A stretch of DNA of 64,000 bases. It comes from Mimachlamys varia (Eukaryota > Mollusca > Bivalvia > Pectinida > Pectinidae). The DNA is taken from NCBI GenBank assembly GCA_947623455.1, contig OX392536.1, positions 14,255,282 to 14,319,281 on the forward strand, given 5' to 3'. Position 1 is the first letter of the stretch; each line of letters starts with the position of its first letter. This document shows positions 12,603-23,194 of this stretch, one piece after another. Under the pieces are notes generated by a model. That model saw nothing but the letters and a program-made list of their open reading frames with translations. It was not told the origin of the DNA and did no database searches. Position numbers and translations under genes: made by a program.

Positions 12603-13449
12603 CTTGGCGCCCACCATCGACAATTTTTCATTCATTCTTAGAAAGATGGATTTTTTCCCTTCTAATTTTAACTTTCATTCATATATTTAATCTTAATTCT
12701 ATTTTTTTTCTTTCATTTATGTATTTTATCCTAGTGCTATAGGAAATTTCTTGTGAAATTAATAACAGTTTAATTAGGTGTCTAATCAGGAGTTTTGGTT
12801 TTCTGATCAGTTCCAAAATCCAAAACTTTAAGAGAGATCCATCTTGTATTTCTTAACAAGGGGAACCTTCATATGGAATTTGGGAAAGATCTATCCAATA
12901 CTTCACAAGATATAACGATAACAAATATTCATTGTCAAAATCCAAGATGGCCTTCTGTCAGCCATTTTGTTTGTGATACATCCCAAAATCAATACAGCAC
13001 AACTAGGGACCAAGGGGAACACATATATGAAATTTGAAAATTACCCATCCAGTACTTCTCAAGAAATAGCGATAACAAACTATTACTAACAAATCCAAAG
13101 TAGCTGCCTGTTGGCCATATTGTTTATCAGATTTGTCCGAAAATGAACTATGCAAAACCAGGCACCACGGGGAACTTATAAATGAAATTTGAGAATAACA
13201 ACCAAGTACTTCTCAAGAAATAGTGATAACAAATTACTGAGTATTACTCACAAATCCAAGACGGACGCCTGTCAACCATATTGTTTATCGGATTTGTCAG
13301 AAAACAGACTATGTATGCAAAACTAGGCATCAGAAATAGCGATAACAAGAATTGCTGAAGGACGGACGATGGATGACGAACAGATGTAAGAAAGATCACG
13401 GAAGCAGGGTGATTTGATAAGCCCACCATCTGATGATGGTGAGCTAAAA
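12603..13449 (+). mobile_element. Dispersed element with CCCACCATC end hairpins and repeated core
   Basis: It starts TTGGCGCCCACCATCGA and ends AGCCCACCATCTGATGATGG, then TGAGCTAAAA. The end forms a CACCATC/GATGGTG stem. The core has diverged modules of roughly 180-190 bp, each with phrases such as CAAGATGG, GGACCAAGGGGAAC and TCTCAAGAAATAGCGATAAC. A related copy lies at 23195-24440 and an end fragment at 15875-15904. There is no protein-coding capacity. The class is uncertain. The repeated core and the hairpin-plus-CTAA end resemble the other families here. Confidence 0.7.
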
Positions 13450-13473
13450 ATGAATATTGAACTTTATAAATAC

Positions 13474-15738
13474 TCTAGGAATGTAAGCATCAGTATGTTA
13501 TATCTGGGACTGTAAACATCAGTATGTTATATCTAGGACTGTTAACATCAGTATGTTATATCTAGGACTGTAAACATCTGTATGTTATATCTAGGAATGT
13601 AAACATCAGTATGTTATATCTAGGATTGCAAACATCAGTATGTTATATCTAGGACTGTAAACATCAGTATGTTATATCTAGGATTGTAAACATCAGTATG
13701 TTATATCTAGGATTGTAAACATCAGTATGTTATATCTAGGACTGTAAACATCAGTATGTTATATCTAGGAATGTAAACATCAGTATGTTATTTCAAGGAT
13801 TGTAAACATCAGTATGTTATATCTAGGAATGTAAACATCAGTATGTTATTTCAAGGATTGTAAACATCAGTATGTTATATCTAGGAATGTAAACATCAGT
13901 ATGTTATATCTAGGACTGTAAACATCAGTATGTTATATCTAGGACTGTAAACATCTGTATGTTATATCTAGGACTGTAAACATCAGTATGTTATATCTAG
14001 GACTGTAAACATCAGTATGTTATATCTAGGACTGTAAACATCAGTATGTTATATCTAGGACTGTAAACATCAGTATGTTATATCTAGGACTGTAAACATC
14101 AGTATGTTATATCTAGGACTGTAAACAACAGTATGTTATATCTAGGATTGTAAACATCAGTATGTTATATCTAGGACTGTAAACATCAGTATGTTATATC
14201 TAGGACTGTAAACATCAGTATGTTATATCTAGGACTGTAAACATCAGTATGTTATATCTAGGACTGTAAACATCAGTATGTTATATCTAGGACTGTTAAC
14301 ATCAGTATGTTATATCTAGGACTGTAAACATCAGTATGTTATATCTAGGACTGTAAACATCAGTATGTTATATCTAGGATTGTAAACATCAGTATGTTAT
14401 ATCTAGGATTGTAAACATCAGTATGTTATATCTAGGATTGTAAACATCAGTATGTTATATCTAGGATTGTAAACATCAGTATGTTATATCTAGGACTGTA
14501 AACATCAGTATGTTATATCTAGGAATGTAAACATCAGTATGTTATATCTAGGACTGTAAACATCAGTATGTTATATCTAGGATTGTAAACATCAGTATGT
14601 TATATCTAGGATTGTAAACATCAGTATGTTATATCTAGGATTGTAAACATCAGTATGTTATATCTAGGACTGTAAACATCAGTATGTTATATCTAGGAAT
14701 GTAAACATCTGTATGTTATATCTAGGACTGTAAACATCAGTATGTTATATCTAGGATTGTAAACATCGGTATGTAATATCTAGGATTGTAAACATCGGTA
14801 TGTAATATCTAGGATTGTGAACATCAGTATGTTATATCTAGGACTGTAAACATCTGTATGTTATATCTAGGACTGTAAACATCAGTATGTTATATCTAGG
14901 ACTGTAAACATCTGTATGTTATATCTAGGATTGTAAACATCGGTATGTAATATCTAGGATTGTAAACATCGGTATGTAATATCTAGGATTGTGAACATCA
15001 GTATGTTATATCTAGGACTGTAAACATCTGTATGTTATATCTAGGACTGTAAACATCAGTATGTTATATCTAGGACTGTAAACATCTGTATGTTATATCT
15101 AGGATTGTAAACATCGGTATGTAATATCTAGGATTGTGAACATCAGTATGTTATATCTAGGACTGTAAACATCAGTATGTTATATCTAGGACTGCAAACA
15201 TTGGTATGTTATATCTAGGACTGTAAACATCAGTATGTTATATCTAGGAATGTAAACATCAGTATGTTATATCTAGGACTGTAAACATCAGTATGTTATA
15301 TCTAGGATTGTGAACATCAGTATGTTATATCTAGGAATGTAAACATCAGTATGTTATATCTAGGATTGTAAACATCAGTATGTTATATCTAGGATTGTAA
15401 ACATCAGTATGTTATATCTAGGATTGTAAACATCAGTATGTTATATCTAGGATTGTAAACATCAGTATGTTATATCTAGGACTGTAAACATCAGTATGTT
15501 ATATCTAGGAATGTAAACATCAGTATGTTATATCTAGGACTGTAAACATCAGTATGTTATATCTAGGATTGTAAACATCAGTATGTTATATCTAGGAATG
15601 TAAACATCAGTATGTTATATCTAGGACTGTAAACATCAGTATGTTATATCTAGGATTGTAAACATCAGTATGTTATATCTAGGACTGTAAACATCAGTAT
15701 GTTATATCTAGGATTGCAAACATCAGTATGTTATATCT
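13474..15738. repeat. 29-bp minisatellite, about 78 copies
   Basis: The unit is TAGGACTGTAAACATCAG followed by TATGTTATATC, with variants AATG, ATTG and TCTG. A six-unit (174-bp) block containing the CGGTATGTAATATC variant recurs at about 14761, 14935 and 15110. On the gene strand each unit reads TACTGATGTTTACAG, resembling a branch point followed closely by an AG. No coding content is supported. Confidence 0.95.
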
Positions 15739-15922
15739 ATGACAGTATGTACTGTTGTTATCCTGATAGGATTGTAACAAGTAATTTATTTCCCAATGAA
15801 ATGTGGGTTCGAAAAATGATATCATTTTTTTTTTTTTTTTTTTTGTGTAAGTTATTATATGCAATTCTTAAAAAGCCCACCATTTGGGCATGATGAGCTA
15901 AAAAATGAAGTGATCTGAATGA
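15739..15922. other. Spacer with T20 run and a truncated element end
   Basis: It contains a run of 20 T at 15825-15844. A degraded copy of the CCCACCATC-family 3' end (15875-15904) reads GCCCACCATTTGGGCATGAT and then GAGCTAAAA. No gene is supported, and a 64-codon frame here has no recognisable content. Confidence 0.6.
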
Positions 15923-16958
15923 TGAAGAGGTACTCACACACTGGAGTATATAATGAAGAGGTACTCACACATTGGAGTATATAATGAAGAGGTACTCACA
16001 CACTGGAGTATATAATGAAGAGGTACTCACACACTGGACGTTACTGGAGTATATAATGAAGAGGTACTCACACACTGGACGTTACTGGAGTATATAATGA
16101 AGAGGTACTCACACACTGGAGTATATAATGAAGAGGTACTCACACACTGGAGTATATAATGAAGAGGTACTCACACACTGGATTATATAATGAAGAGGTA
16201 CTCACACACTGGAGTATATAATGAAGAGGTACTCACACACTGGAGTATATAATGAAGAGGTACTCACACACTGGAGTATATAATGAAGAGGTACTCACAC
16301 ACTGGAGTATATAATGAAGAGGTACTCACACACTGGAGTATATAATGAAGAGGTACTCACACACTGGATTATATAATGAAGAGGTACTCACATACTGGAG
16401 TATATAATGAAGAGGTACTCACACATTGGAGTATATAATGAAGATGTACTCACACACTGGAGTATATAATGAAGAGGTACTCACACACTGGACGTTACTG
16501 GAGTATATAATGAAGAGGTACTCACACACTGGATTATATAATGAAGAGGTACTCACACACTGGAGTATATAATGAAGAGGACCTCACACACTGGAGTATA
16601 TAATGAAGAGGTACTCACACACTGAAGTATATAATGAAGAGGTACTCACACACTGGAGTATATAATGAAGAGGTACTCACACACTGGAGTATATAATGAA
16701 GAGGTACTCACACACTGGAGTATATAATGAAGAGGTACTCACACACTGGATATATAATGAAAAGGTACTCACACACTGGAGTATATAATGAAAAGGTACT
16801 CACACACTGGAGTATATAATGAAGAGGTACTCACACACTGGAGTATATAATGAAGAGGTACTCACACACTGGAGTATATAATGAAGAGGTACTCACACAC
16901 TGGAGTATATAATGAAGAGGTACTCACACACTGGAGTATATAATGAAGAGGTACTCAC
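15923..16958. repeat. 31-bp minisatellite built from the exon-intron junction of the EGF exon, about 33 copies
   Basis: On the gene strand the unit is CTCCAGTGT|GTGAGTACCTC followed by TTCATTATATA. The first nine bases are the last nine of the exon at 16959, and the rest is the start of its intron. The array begins exactly at that donor, so every unit repeats a near-consensus 5' splice site. Three longer (41-bp) units near 16035, 16078 and 16490 carry CTCCAGTAACGTCCAGTGT, which matches 17 of 19 exon bases at this point. This supports origin by duplication of the junction. Confidence 0.93.
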
Positions 16959-17128
16959 ACACTGGAGGTTATTGGAGTCGAGATACAGACATAGGCACTG
17001 CCCCGAGGTCTGGTCACATGATGTGACATCCATAGACCCCACCTTATTACACCTGCAGTCATCACATCCACGAGAATTGGCAAAATCAAGATTTTTGTAT
17101 CCAGGTTTACACAAATCACACTTTCTAC
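16959..17128 (-). CDS. Internal exon, laminin-type EGF-like module
   Basis: A 170-bp exon (2 nt plus 56 codons). The acceptor is strong: thirteen T, then CACATTTTAG. The first two bases GT complete a Gly codon with the final G of the exon at 25865, giving VTG-RKCDLCKPGY, which is the expected laminin-EGF continuation. Cysteines at exon residues 3, 6, 21, 24, 26, 37, 44, 46 and 56 fit the family, with motifs GCDDCRCN and TSGQCLC. The last loop before Cys56 has nine residues where eight is usual. The best donor is TGT|GTGAGT, ending the exon in phase 0; a weaker GT two bases earlier is possible. The donor and the final nine exon bases are repeated about 33 times in the adjoining 31-bp array. 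A plus-strand reading frame over the same bases is an antisense shadow. Confidence 0.86.
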
Positions 17129-17152
17129 CTAAAATGTGAAAAAAAAAAAAAC
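17129..17152 (-). promoter_or_regulatory. Polypyrimidine tract and 3' splice site of the EGF exon at 17128
   Basis: Read on the minus strand, thirteen consecutive T are followed by CACATTTTAG directly before the exon. This is the clearest acceptor in the window and fixes the exon start and phase. Confidence 0.85.
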
Positions 17153-17512
17153 TTGAACTGTAAGCTAATGGCTAAGATAGGCTAACTAATACCTGTGTAC
17201 CTTCATCATTATTGGTTCACTGGTTTAGTTGACTTCTAAAACAAGAGGCCCAATGGGCCTGCATCGCTCACCTGGTATCAATCTCTGACTTATATTATAG
17301 TGTAACCCTAAAGTCCCCTAAAATCTTTTACTGTAAGACATTTAGAAGAACATGTTAAGATTTAAACATATTTTACCCCTGTGACCTTATAAGACAACAT
17401 CATTTTCATTTTCAAATTTTGTTTGGCTTCATCCCAGGATGCAACCAGCCAAATATCATGTCTCTAGGCATTTGGGTTTATCAGAAGAAGTGGCTCAAAG
17501 CTTTTAACAGAT

Positions 17513-18400
17513 TTGACCACTGTGACCTTTAATATGGGTCAAGCTCATTTTCCTTCCCAAAATTTGTCAAGCTTCATACAAGCAACCTTTCAGCCAAATA
17601 TCATGCTTCTAGGGCTTTTGGTATTTCAGAAGAAGTCGTTTAAATGTTTTAACAGATTTGACCCCTGTGACCTTGAATATAGGTCAAGGTCATTTCTTTT
17701 CGCAAACTTTGTCGGGCTTCATCCAAGGAACCTTTCAGCCAAATATCATGCTTCCAGGGCTTTTGGTATTTCAGAAGAAGTCGTTTAAAGGTTTAAACAG
17801 ATTTGACCCCTGTGACCTTGAATATAGGTCAAGGTCATTTCTTTTCACAAACTTTGTCGGGCTTCATCCAAGGAACCTTTCAGCCAAATATCATGCTTCC
17901 AGGGCTTTTGGTATTTCAGAAGAAGTCGCTTAAAGGTTTTATCAGATTTGACCCCTGTGACCTTGAATATAGTTCAAGGTCATTTCTTTTCGCAAACTTT
18001 GTCGGGCTTCATCCAAGGAACCTTTCAGCCAAATATCATGCTTCTAGGGCTTTTGGTATTTCAGAAGAAGTCGTTTGAAGGTTTCAACAGATTTGACTCC
18101 TGTGACCTTGAATATAAGTCAAGGTCATTTCTTTTCGTAGACTTTGTCGGGCGTCATCCAAGGAACCTTTCAGCCAAATGCCATGTTTCTAGGGCTTTTT
18201 GTATTTCAGAAGAAGTCGTTTAAAGGTTAAAATAGATTTAACCTCACTGTGACCTTGAATATAAGTCAAGGTCATTTCTTTTCGCAAACTTTATTTGGCT
18301 TCATCCAAGGAAGCTACTGGTCAAATATGAAGTCTCTATGCCTGACGGTATTTTAGAAGAAGTTGTTTGAAGGTTTCGACATTTTTGACCCCTGTGACCT
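17513..18400. repeat. 145-bp tandem modules inside the element
   Basis: Each module runs from TTTGACCCCTGTGACCTTGA through TCAAGGTCATTTCTTTTC and TCCAAGGAACCTTTCAGCC to CAGAAGAAGTCGTTTAAAGG. Spacing is exactly 145 bp for at least four copies, drifting in later ones. Each module has TGACCTTGA and TCAAGGTCA as an inverted pair. Confidence 0.9.
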
Positions 18401-18536
18401 TGAAATTAGGTCAAAGTGATTTTTTTTTGCAAACTTTGTTCAGCTCCTTCCAAGAAATCTACCACCCAAATTTCATGTCACTGGGCCTTTCAGTATTTTA
18501 GAAGAAGTCGTTTAAAGGAAAAAGTTGACGGACGCT

Positions 18537-18574
18537 GGACGGACGGACGGACGGACGGACGGACGGACGGACGG
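18537..18574. repeat. (GGAC)n microsatellite
   Basis: About 9.5 tetranucleotide copies near the 3' end of the element at 17241-18606. Confidence 0.95.
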
Positions 18575-18606
18575 CGGACGCTGCACCATCACATAAGCTC
18601 ACTAAA

Positions 18607-19133
18607 AATCAAAAAAGAAAGTTACGAACGGTTTCCTTGACCATTGAATCAGTGGCTTTGACCTCTTTGACTCTGTGACATTGACTTTTAGTTTAAGTTG
18701 ACTAATTTTTTTAATTCTGATCAACTTTCTTCACAATGTCATAACAAAATGTTCATCAGTAAAGAGTTAAACATTACAAAATATTCATCAGTGGAAAAAT
18801 ATAAAATATGAACTTGACCTTTGACCCGATGACCTTGATTTTTTGGTCAGCTAACATCTTCTTTATTTCCAACCAACTTTGCTTCATAACATCATCACAA
18901 AATGTTTCATCAGTGAAAAGATGTAAAATTTGACTATGACCCAATGACTTTGACTTTTTGACGTTTAATTCCAACCAATTTGCTTCATAATGTCATCACA
19001 AAACGTTCATCAGTAAAAAGATATAAAATTTGTTCTTGACCTTTGACCTAGTGACCTTGACATCCAATTAGTTCACTCCTTGCTTGATTTGACCAACTTT
19101 AATTCACAATGTTATAACAAAATGTTCATCAGT
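18607..19133. repeat. Diverged TGACC-rich tandem modules, about four copies
   Basis: Modules of about 100-125 bp contain TTGACCTTTGACC, TGACCTTGAC, a TTCATAA...TCATCACAAAA phrase and GTTCATCAGT. They are more diverged than the neighbouring 145-bp modules and look like the core of an older related element whose ends are lost. No gene is seen. Confidence 0.65.
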
Positions 19134-19329
19134 ACAAGAGGCCCACAGTCACATCTGCGTCTGAAGAAGCCAATTTGACTCTTTTGAGCCCTTCCAACAG
19201 CCACCCAAGGGAAGGCGGTAGTCAATTTATTTGCATGGTGGTGTTTTGTACAAACATTTTATAATCCTTTTCTGTGAATTTGATTCTAAAATAAATCATT
19301 TTTGTCTTGAATGTGACCTTTAAATAATA
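19134..19329 (+). mobile_element. 5'-end fragment of an ACAAGAGGCCC element
   Basis: ACAAGAGGCCCACAGTCACA at 19134 matches the start shared by the neighbouring elements, but no matching 3' end follows before the next element begins at 19330. It is likely a truncated or diverged copy. Confidence 0.45.
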
Positions 19330-20741
19330 ACAAGAGGCCCAATGGGCATGCATCGCTCACCTGGTATAAATCTCTGACTTATAATGTAATCCTAAAGTCG
19401 CCTAAAATCTTTTACTCTAAGACATTCAGAAGAACTTGTTAAGATTTAAACATATTTTACCCCTGTGACCTTGAAAGACAACGTTATTTTCATTTGCAAA
19501 TTTTGTTGTTTGGCTTTATCCAAGGAAGCTACCAGCCAAATATCATGTCTCTAGGGCTTTGCTTTGGGTTTATCAGAAGAAATCGCTCAAAGCTTTTAAC
19601 AGATTTGACCCTTGTGACCTTTAATATGGGTCAAAATAAATAAGAGAATACCGAAGCGTTAACAAAATCATAATCCAAACTCAAAATCGATTAAACCAGG
19701 GGCAAAATATGAACAAAGGAAAGATTCACATGGAGACCCTTGCAAAAGTACAAGAGAATAAGACCAGGTTTCCCGGAAGAAGTCAATTTTTTTCGCATAC
19801 TGTGTCAAGCTTCATCCAAGGAACCTTTCAGCCAAATATCATGCCTCTAGGGCTTTTGGTATTTCAGAAGAAGTTGTTTGAAGGTTTTAACAGATTTGAC
19901 CTGGTGACCTTGAATATGGGTCAAGGTCATTTCTTTTTGCAAGCTTTGTAAAGCCTTTCAGCCAAATATCATACTGTTAGGGGTTTGGGTTTATTAGAAG
20001 AAGTTGTTTAAAGGTTTTAACAGATTTGACTCTTTTGACCTTAAATATTGGTCAAGGTCATTTTCATTTGCAAATTTTGCTTAGCTTCTTCCAAGGAATC
20101 TAACAGTCAAATATCATGTCTCCGAGCCTTTTGGTTTATCAAAAGAAGCTGTTTAAAGGTTTTAACAGATTTGACCCCTGTGACCTTGAATATAAGTAAG
20201 GTCATTTCTTTTCGCAATCTTTGCCGGGCTTCATCAAAGGAACCTTTCAGCAAAATATCATGCTTCTAAGGCTTTTGGTATTTCAGAAGAAGTTGTTTGA
20301 AGGTTTTAACATATTTGACCCTTGTGACCTTGAATATAAGTCAAGGTCATTTCTTTTTGCAATCTTTTTCTGGCTTTATCCAAGGAACTTTTCAGCCAAA
20401 TATCATGCTCCTAGGGCTTTTTGGTATTTCAGAAGAAGTCATTTAAAGGTTTTAACAGATTTGACCCCTGTAACCTTGAATATGGGTCAAGGTCATTTCT
20501 TTTCACAAATTTTATTTGGCTTCATCCAAGGAAGCTAACTAGTCAAATATGGGGTCTCTATGCCTGACGGTATTTCAGAAGAAGTTGTTTTAAGGTTTTG
20601 ACATTTTTGACCCCTGTGACCTTGAAAGTATGTCAAAGTGATTTTTTTCGCAAACTTTGTTCAGGGCCTTCCAAGAAAGCTACCAGCCAAATTTCATGTC
20701 ACTAGGCTTTTCGGTATTTTAGAAGAAGTCGTTTAAAGGAA

Positions 20742-23052
20742 ACAAGAGGCCCATGGGCCTTAACGGTCACCTGATGTTTGACATGAAAGAGAAATATGGG
20801 AATGTTGAGATGAATATTTATAACAATACATTGTAGCATATCTGGGAGTGGAAAAAATGAATTTTTGAAATTATGTCAATTTGACCCTTTTAGGCCCCAC
20901 CCCTCAGGCACCCGGGGGTCAGTCAGTGTCAATATGTGCGTACTACTCAAAAGTCATGTCATATTGATAATTTCAACCAAATTTGCATCATTTCTTATGG
21001 CAATTAAACAAATAATGCAAAAAAAGTTTTTTCTGCCAATATACTATAGTAAAATTAACCCCCTCCACAGGGGGAGCTGCAAGACCCCAGAGTCATGAAA
21101 TTCACAATTTTGGTAAAGAACCTTAAAACCAATCCATCTATGAAGAGTATTTGATTCCAGCATATCTGGGAGAAGAGAAGAAGATTTTTGAAATTTTTGT
21201 CAATTTGACCCTTTTTGGCCCCGCCCCGCAGGCCCCTGGGGGTCAACTAGGGCCAACATGTACATACCATCAAAGTGTCATCCCATGCTGATAATTTTAT
21301 ACAAGTTAGAATGAATTCCAATACAAATCCAACAAATAATAGTCAAAAATGTGATTTCCCTATATACACTATAGTAAAGTTTACCCCCTCCCCAGGGACA
21401 AACATGAGACCCCAGGGTCATGAAATTCACAATTTTGGTAAAGAACCTTAAGACCCTTCCATCTATGAAGAGTATTTGATTCCAGCATATCTGAGAGAAG
21501 AGAAGAAGATTTTTGAAATTTTTGTCAATTTGACCCTTTTTGGCCCCGCCCCGCGGGCCCCAGGGGGTCAACTAGGGCCAACATGTACATACCATCAAAG
21601 TGTCATCCCATGCTGATAATTTTATACAAGTTAGAATGAATTCCAATACAAATCAAACAAATAATAGTCAAAAATGTGATTTCCCTATATAAACTATAGT
21701 AAAGTTTACCCCCTTCCCAGGGGCAAACATGAGACCCCAGGGTCATGAAATTCACAATTTTGGTAAAGCACCTTAAGACCCTTCCATCTATGAAGAGTAT
21801 TTGATTCTACCATATCTAAGAGTAGAGGAGAAGATTTTTGAAATTTTTGTCAATTTGACCCTTTTTGGCCCCGCCCCGCAGGCCCCTGGGGGTCAACTAG
21901 GGCCAACATGTACATACCATCAAAGTGTCATCCCATGCTGATAATTTTATACAAGTTAGAATGAATTCCAATACAAATCAAACAAATAATAGTCAAAAAT
22001 GTGATTTCCCTATATAAACTATAGTAAAGTTTACCCCCTCCCCAGGGGCAAACATGAGACCCCAGGGTCATGAAATTCACAATTTTGGTAAAGCACCTTA
22101 AGACCCTTCAATCTATGAAGAGTATTTGATTCTACCATATCTGAGAGTAGAGAAGAAGATTTTTGAAATTTTTGTCAATTTGACCCTTTTTGGCCCCGCC
22201 CATCAGCCCCTGGGGGTCAACTAGGGCCAACATGTACATACCATCAAAGTGTCATCCCATGCTGATAATTTTATACAAGTTAGAATGAATTCCAATACAA
22301 ATCAAACAAATAATAGTCAAAAATGTGATTTCCCTATATAAACTATAGTAAAGTTTACCCCCTTCCCCAGGGGCAAACATGAGACCCCAGGGTCATGAAA
22401 TTCACAATTTTGGTAAAGAACCTTAAGACCCTTCCATCTATGAAGAGTATTTGATTCTACCATATCTAAGAGTAGAGGAGAAGATTTTTGAAATTTTTGT
22501 CAATTTGACCCTTTTTGGCCCCGCCCCGCAGGCCCCTGGGGGTCAACTAGGGCCAACATGTACATACCATCAAAGTGTCATCCCATGCTGATAATTTTAT
22601 ACAAGTTAGAATGAATTCCAATACAAATCCAACAAATAATAGTCAAAAATGTGATTTCCCTATATAAACTATAGTAAAGTTTACCCCCTCCCCAGGGGCA
22701 AACATGAGACCCCAGGGTCATGAAATTCACAATTTTGGTAAAGCACCTTAAGACCCTTCTATCTATAAAGAGTATTTGATTCTACCATATCTGAGAGTAG
22801 AGGAGAAGATTTTTGAAGTTTTAGTCAATTTGACCCTTTTTGGCCCCGCCCCGCATGCCCCTGGGGGGTGAGGACCATATAATTCACAATTTTGGTTCAC
22901 CCTCAGCCATGGAAGCTTCTTGTAAAATTTCATTGAATTTGGTTCAGTGGTTTTGGAGAAGAAGTCGAAAATGTAAAAAGTTTACGGACGCACGACGACG
23001 GACAAAAGGCGATTAGAATAGGTCACTTGAGACTTTGTCTCAGGTGACCTAA
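20742..23052 (+). mobile_element. 2.3-kb nested element with 325-bp internal tandem repeats
   Basis: It begins ACAAGAGGCCCATGGGCCTT, then AACGGTCACCTGA, and ends TTGAGACTTTGTCTCAGGTG, then ACCTAAAA. These are the same ends as the 324-bp element at 2492-2815. The interior is a tandem array of about six 325-bp units. The element sits inside the A-rich stretch before the microsatellite tail of the element at 19330-23137. It carries no protein. Confidence 0.8.
20860..22880. repeat. 325-bp tandem units, about six copies
   Basis: The phrase GTCATGAAATTCACAATTTTGG recurs at 21092, 21417, 21742, 22067, 22392 and 22717, always 325 bp apart. The units also share TTGACCCTTTTTGGCCCC and AACTAGGGCCAACATGTACA. 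The outer units are the most diverged and the inner ones nearly identical, as expected of homogenisation by unequal exchange. Frames inside (63-97 codons) are not conserved proteins. Confidence 0.92.
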
Positions 23053-23194
23053 AAATTGACAGACTCGCAGGACCAACGGACGACGGACACTGCCTCATCA
23101 CATAAGGTCACTTGGGCCTTCGGGCCAGGTGAACTAATAATGATACATCAACTGATTCAATAAATATGGTTACATGTCTGTAAATTATAAATAA

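Larger units (their letters stand above)
17241..18606 (+). mobile_element. Non-autonomous element with 145-bp core repeats and a GGAC microsatellite
   Basis: It starts ACAAGAGGCCCAATGGGCCT (a 7-bp inverted repeat with one central A), then GCATCGCTCACCTGG. It ends with CATCACATAAGCTCACTAAA after a (GGAC)n tract. Between them lie five or more tandem 145-bp modules. There is no transposase. The plan (short conserved ends, tandem core, ACGG-type microsatellite) fits descriptions of bivalve pearl elements, but the assignment is from memory and architecture only. A sibling at 19330-23137 is interrupted by another element. Overlapping 91-codon frames spaced by 145 bp are repeat artefacts. Confidence 0.78.
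19330..23137 (+). mobile_element. Non-autonomous element (145-bp core family), split by a nested insertion
   Basis: The left part, 19330-20741, starts ACAAGAGGCCCAATGGGC and carries the same roughly 145-bp modules as 17241-18606. The right part, 23053-23137, starts ATTGACAGACTCG and ends CATCACATAAGGTCACTTGG, then GCCTTCGGGCCAGGTGAACT and AATA, with a GGCC hairpin before CTAA. Between them lies a complete element of a different family. The intact sibling reads AAAGGAAAAAGTTGACGG across the break, so the insertion site can be read directly. A block near 19627-19790 (AAATAAATAAGAGAATACCG onward) is not part of the module pattern and may be a smaller insertion. Confidence 0.78.

Noticed and set aside
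15825..15844. T20 run as the tail of a retroposed element on the minus strand
   Set aside because: No recognisable SINE or LINE body or target duplication flanks it.
16912..17139. 75-codon plus-strand frame
   Set aside because: It is antisense to the laminin-EGF exon and extends into the 31-bp array.
17513..20538. Series of similar 74-105-codon frames
   Set aside because: They are spaced by the 145-bp module and have no recognisable domain. They are element core repeats.
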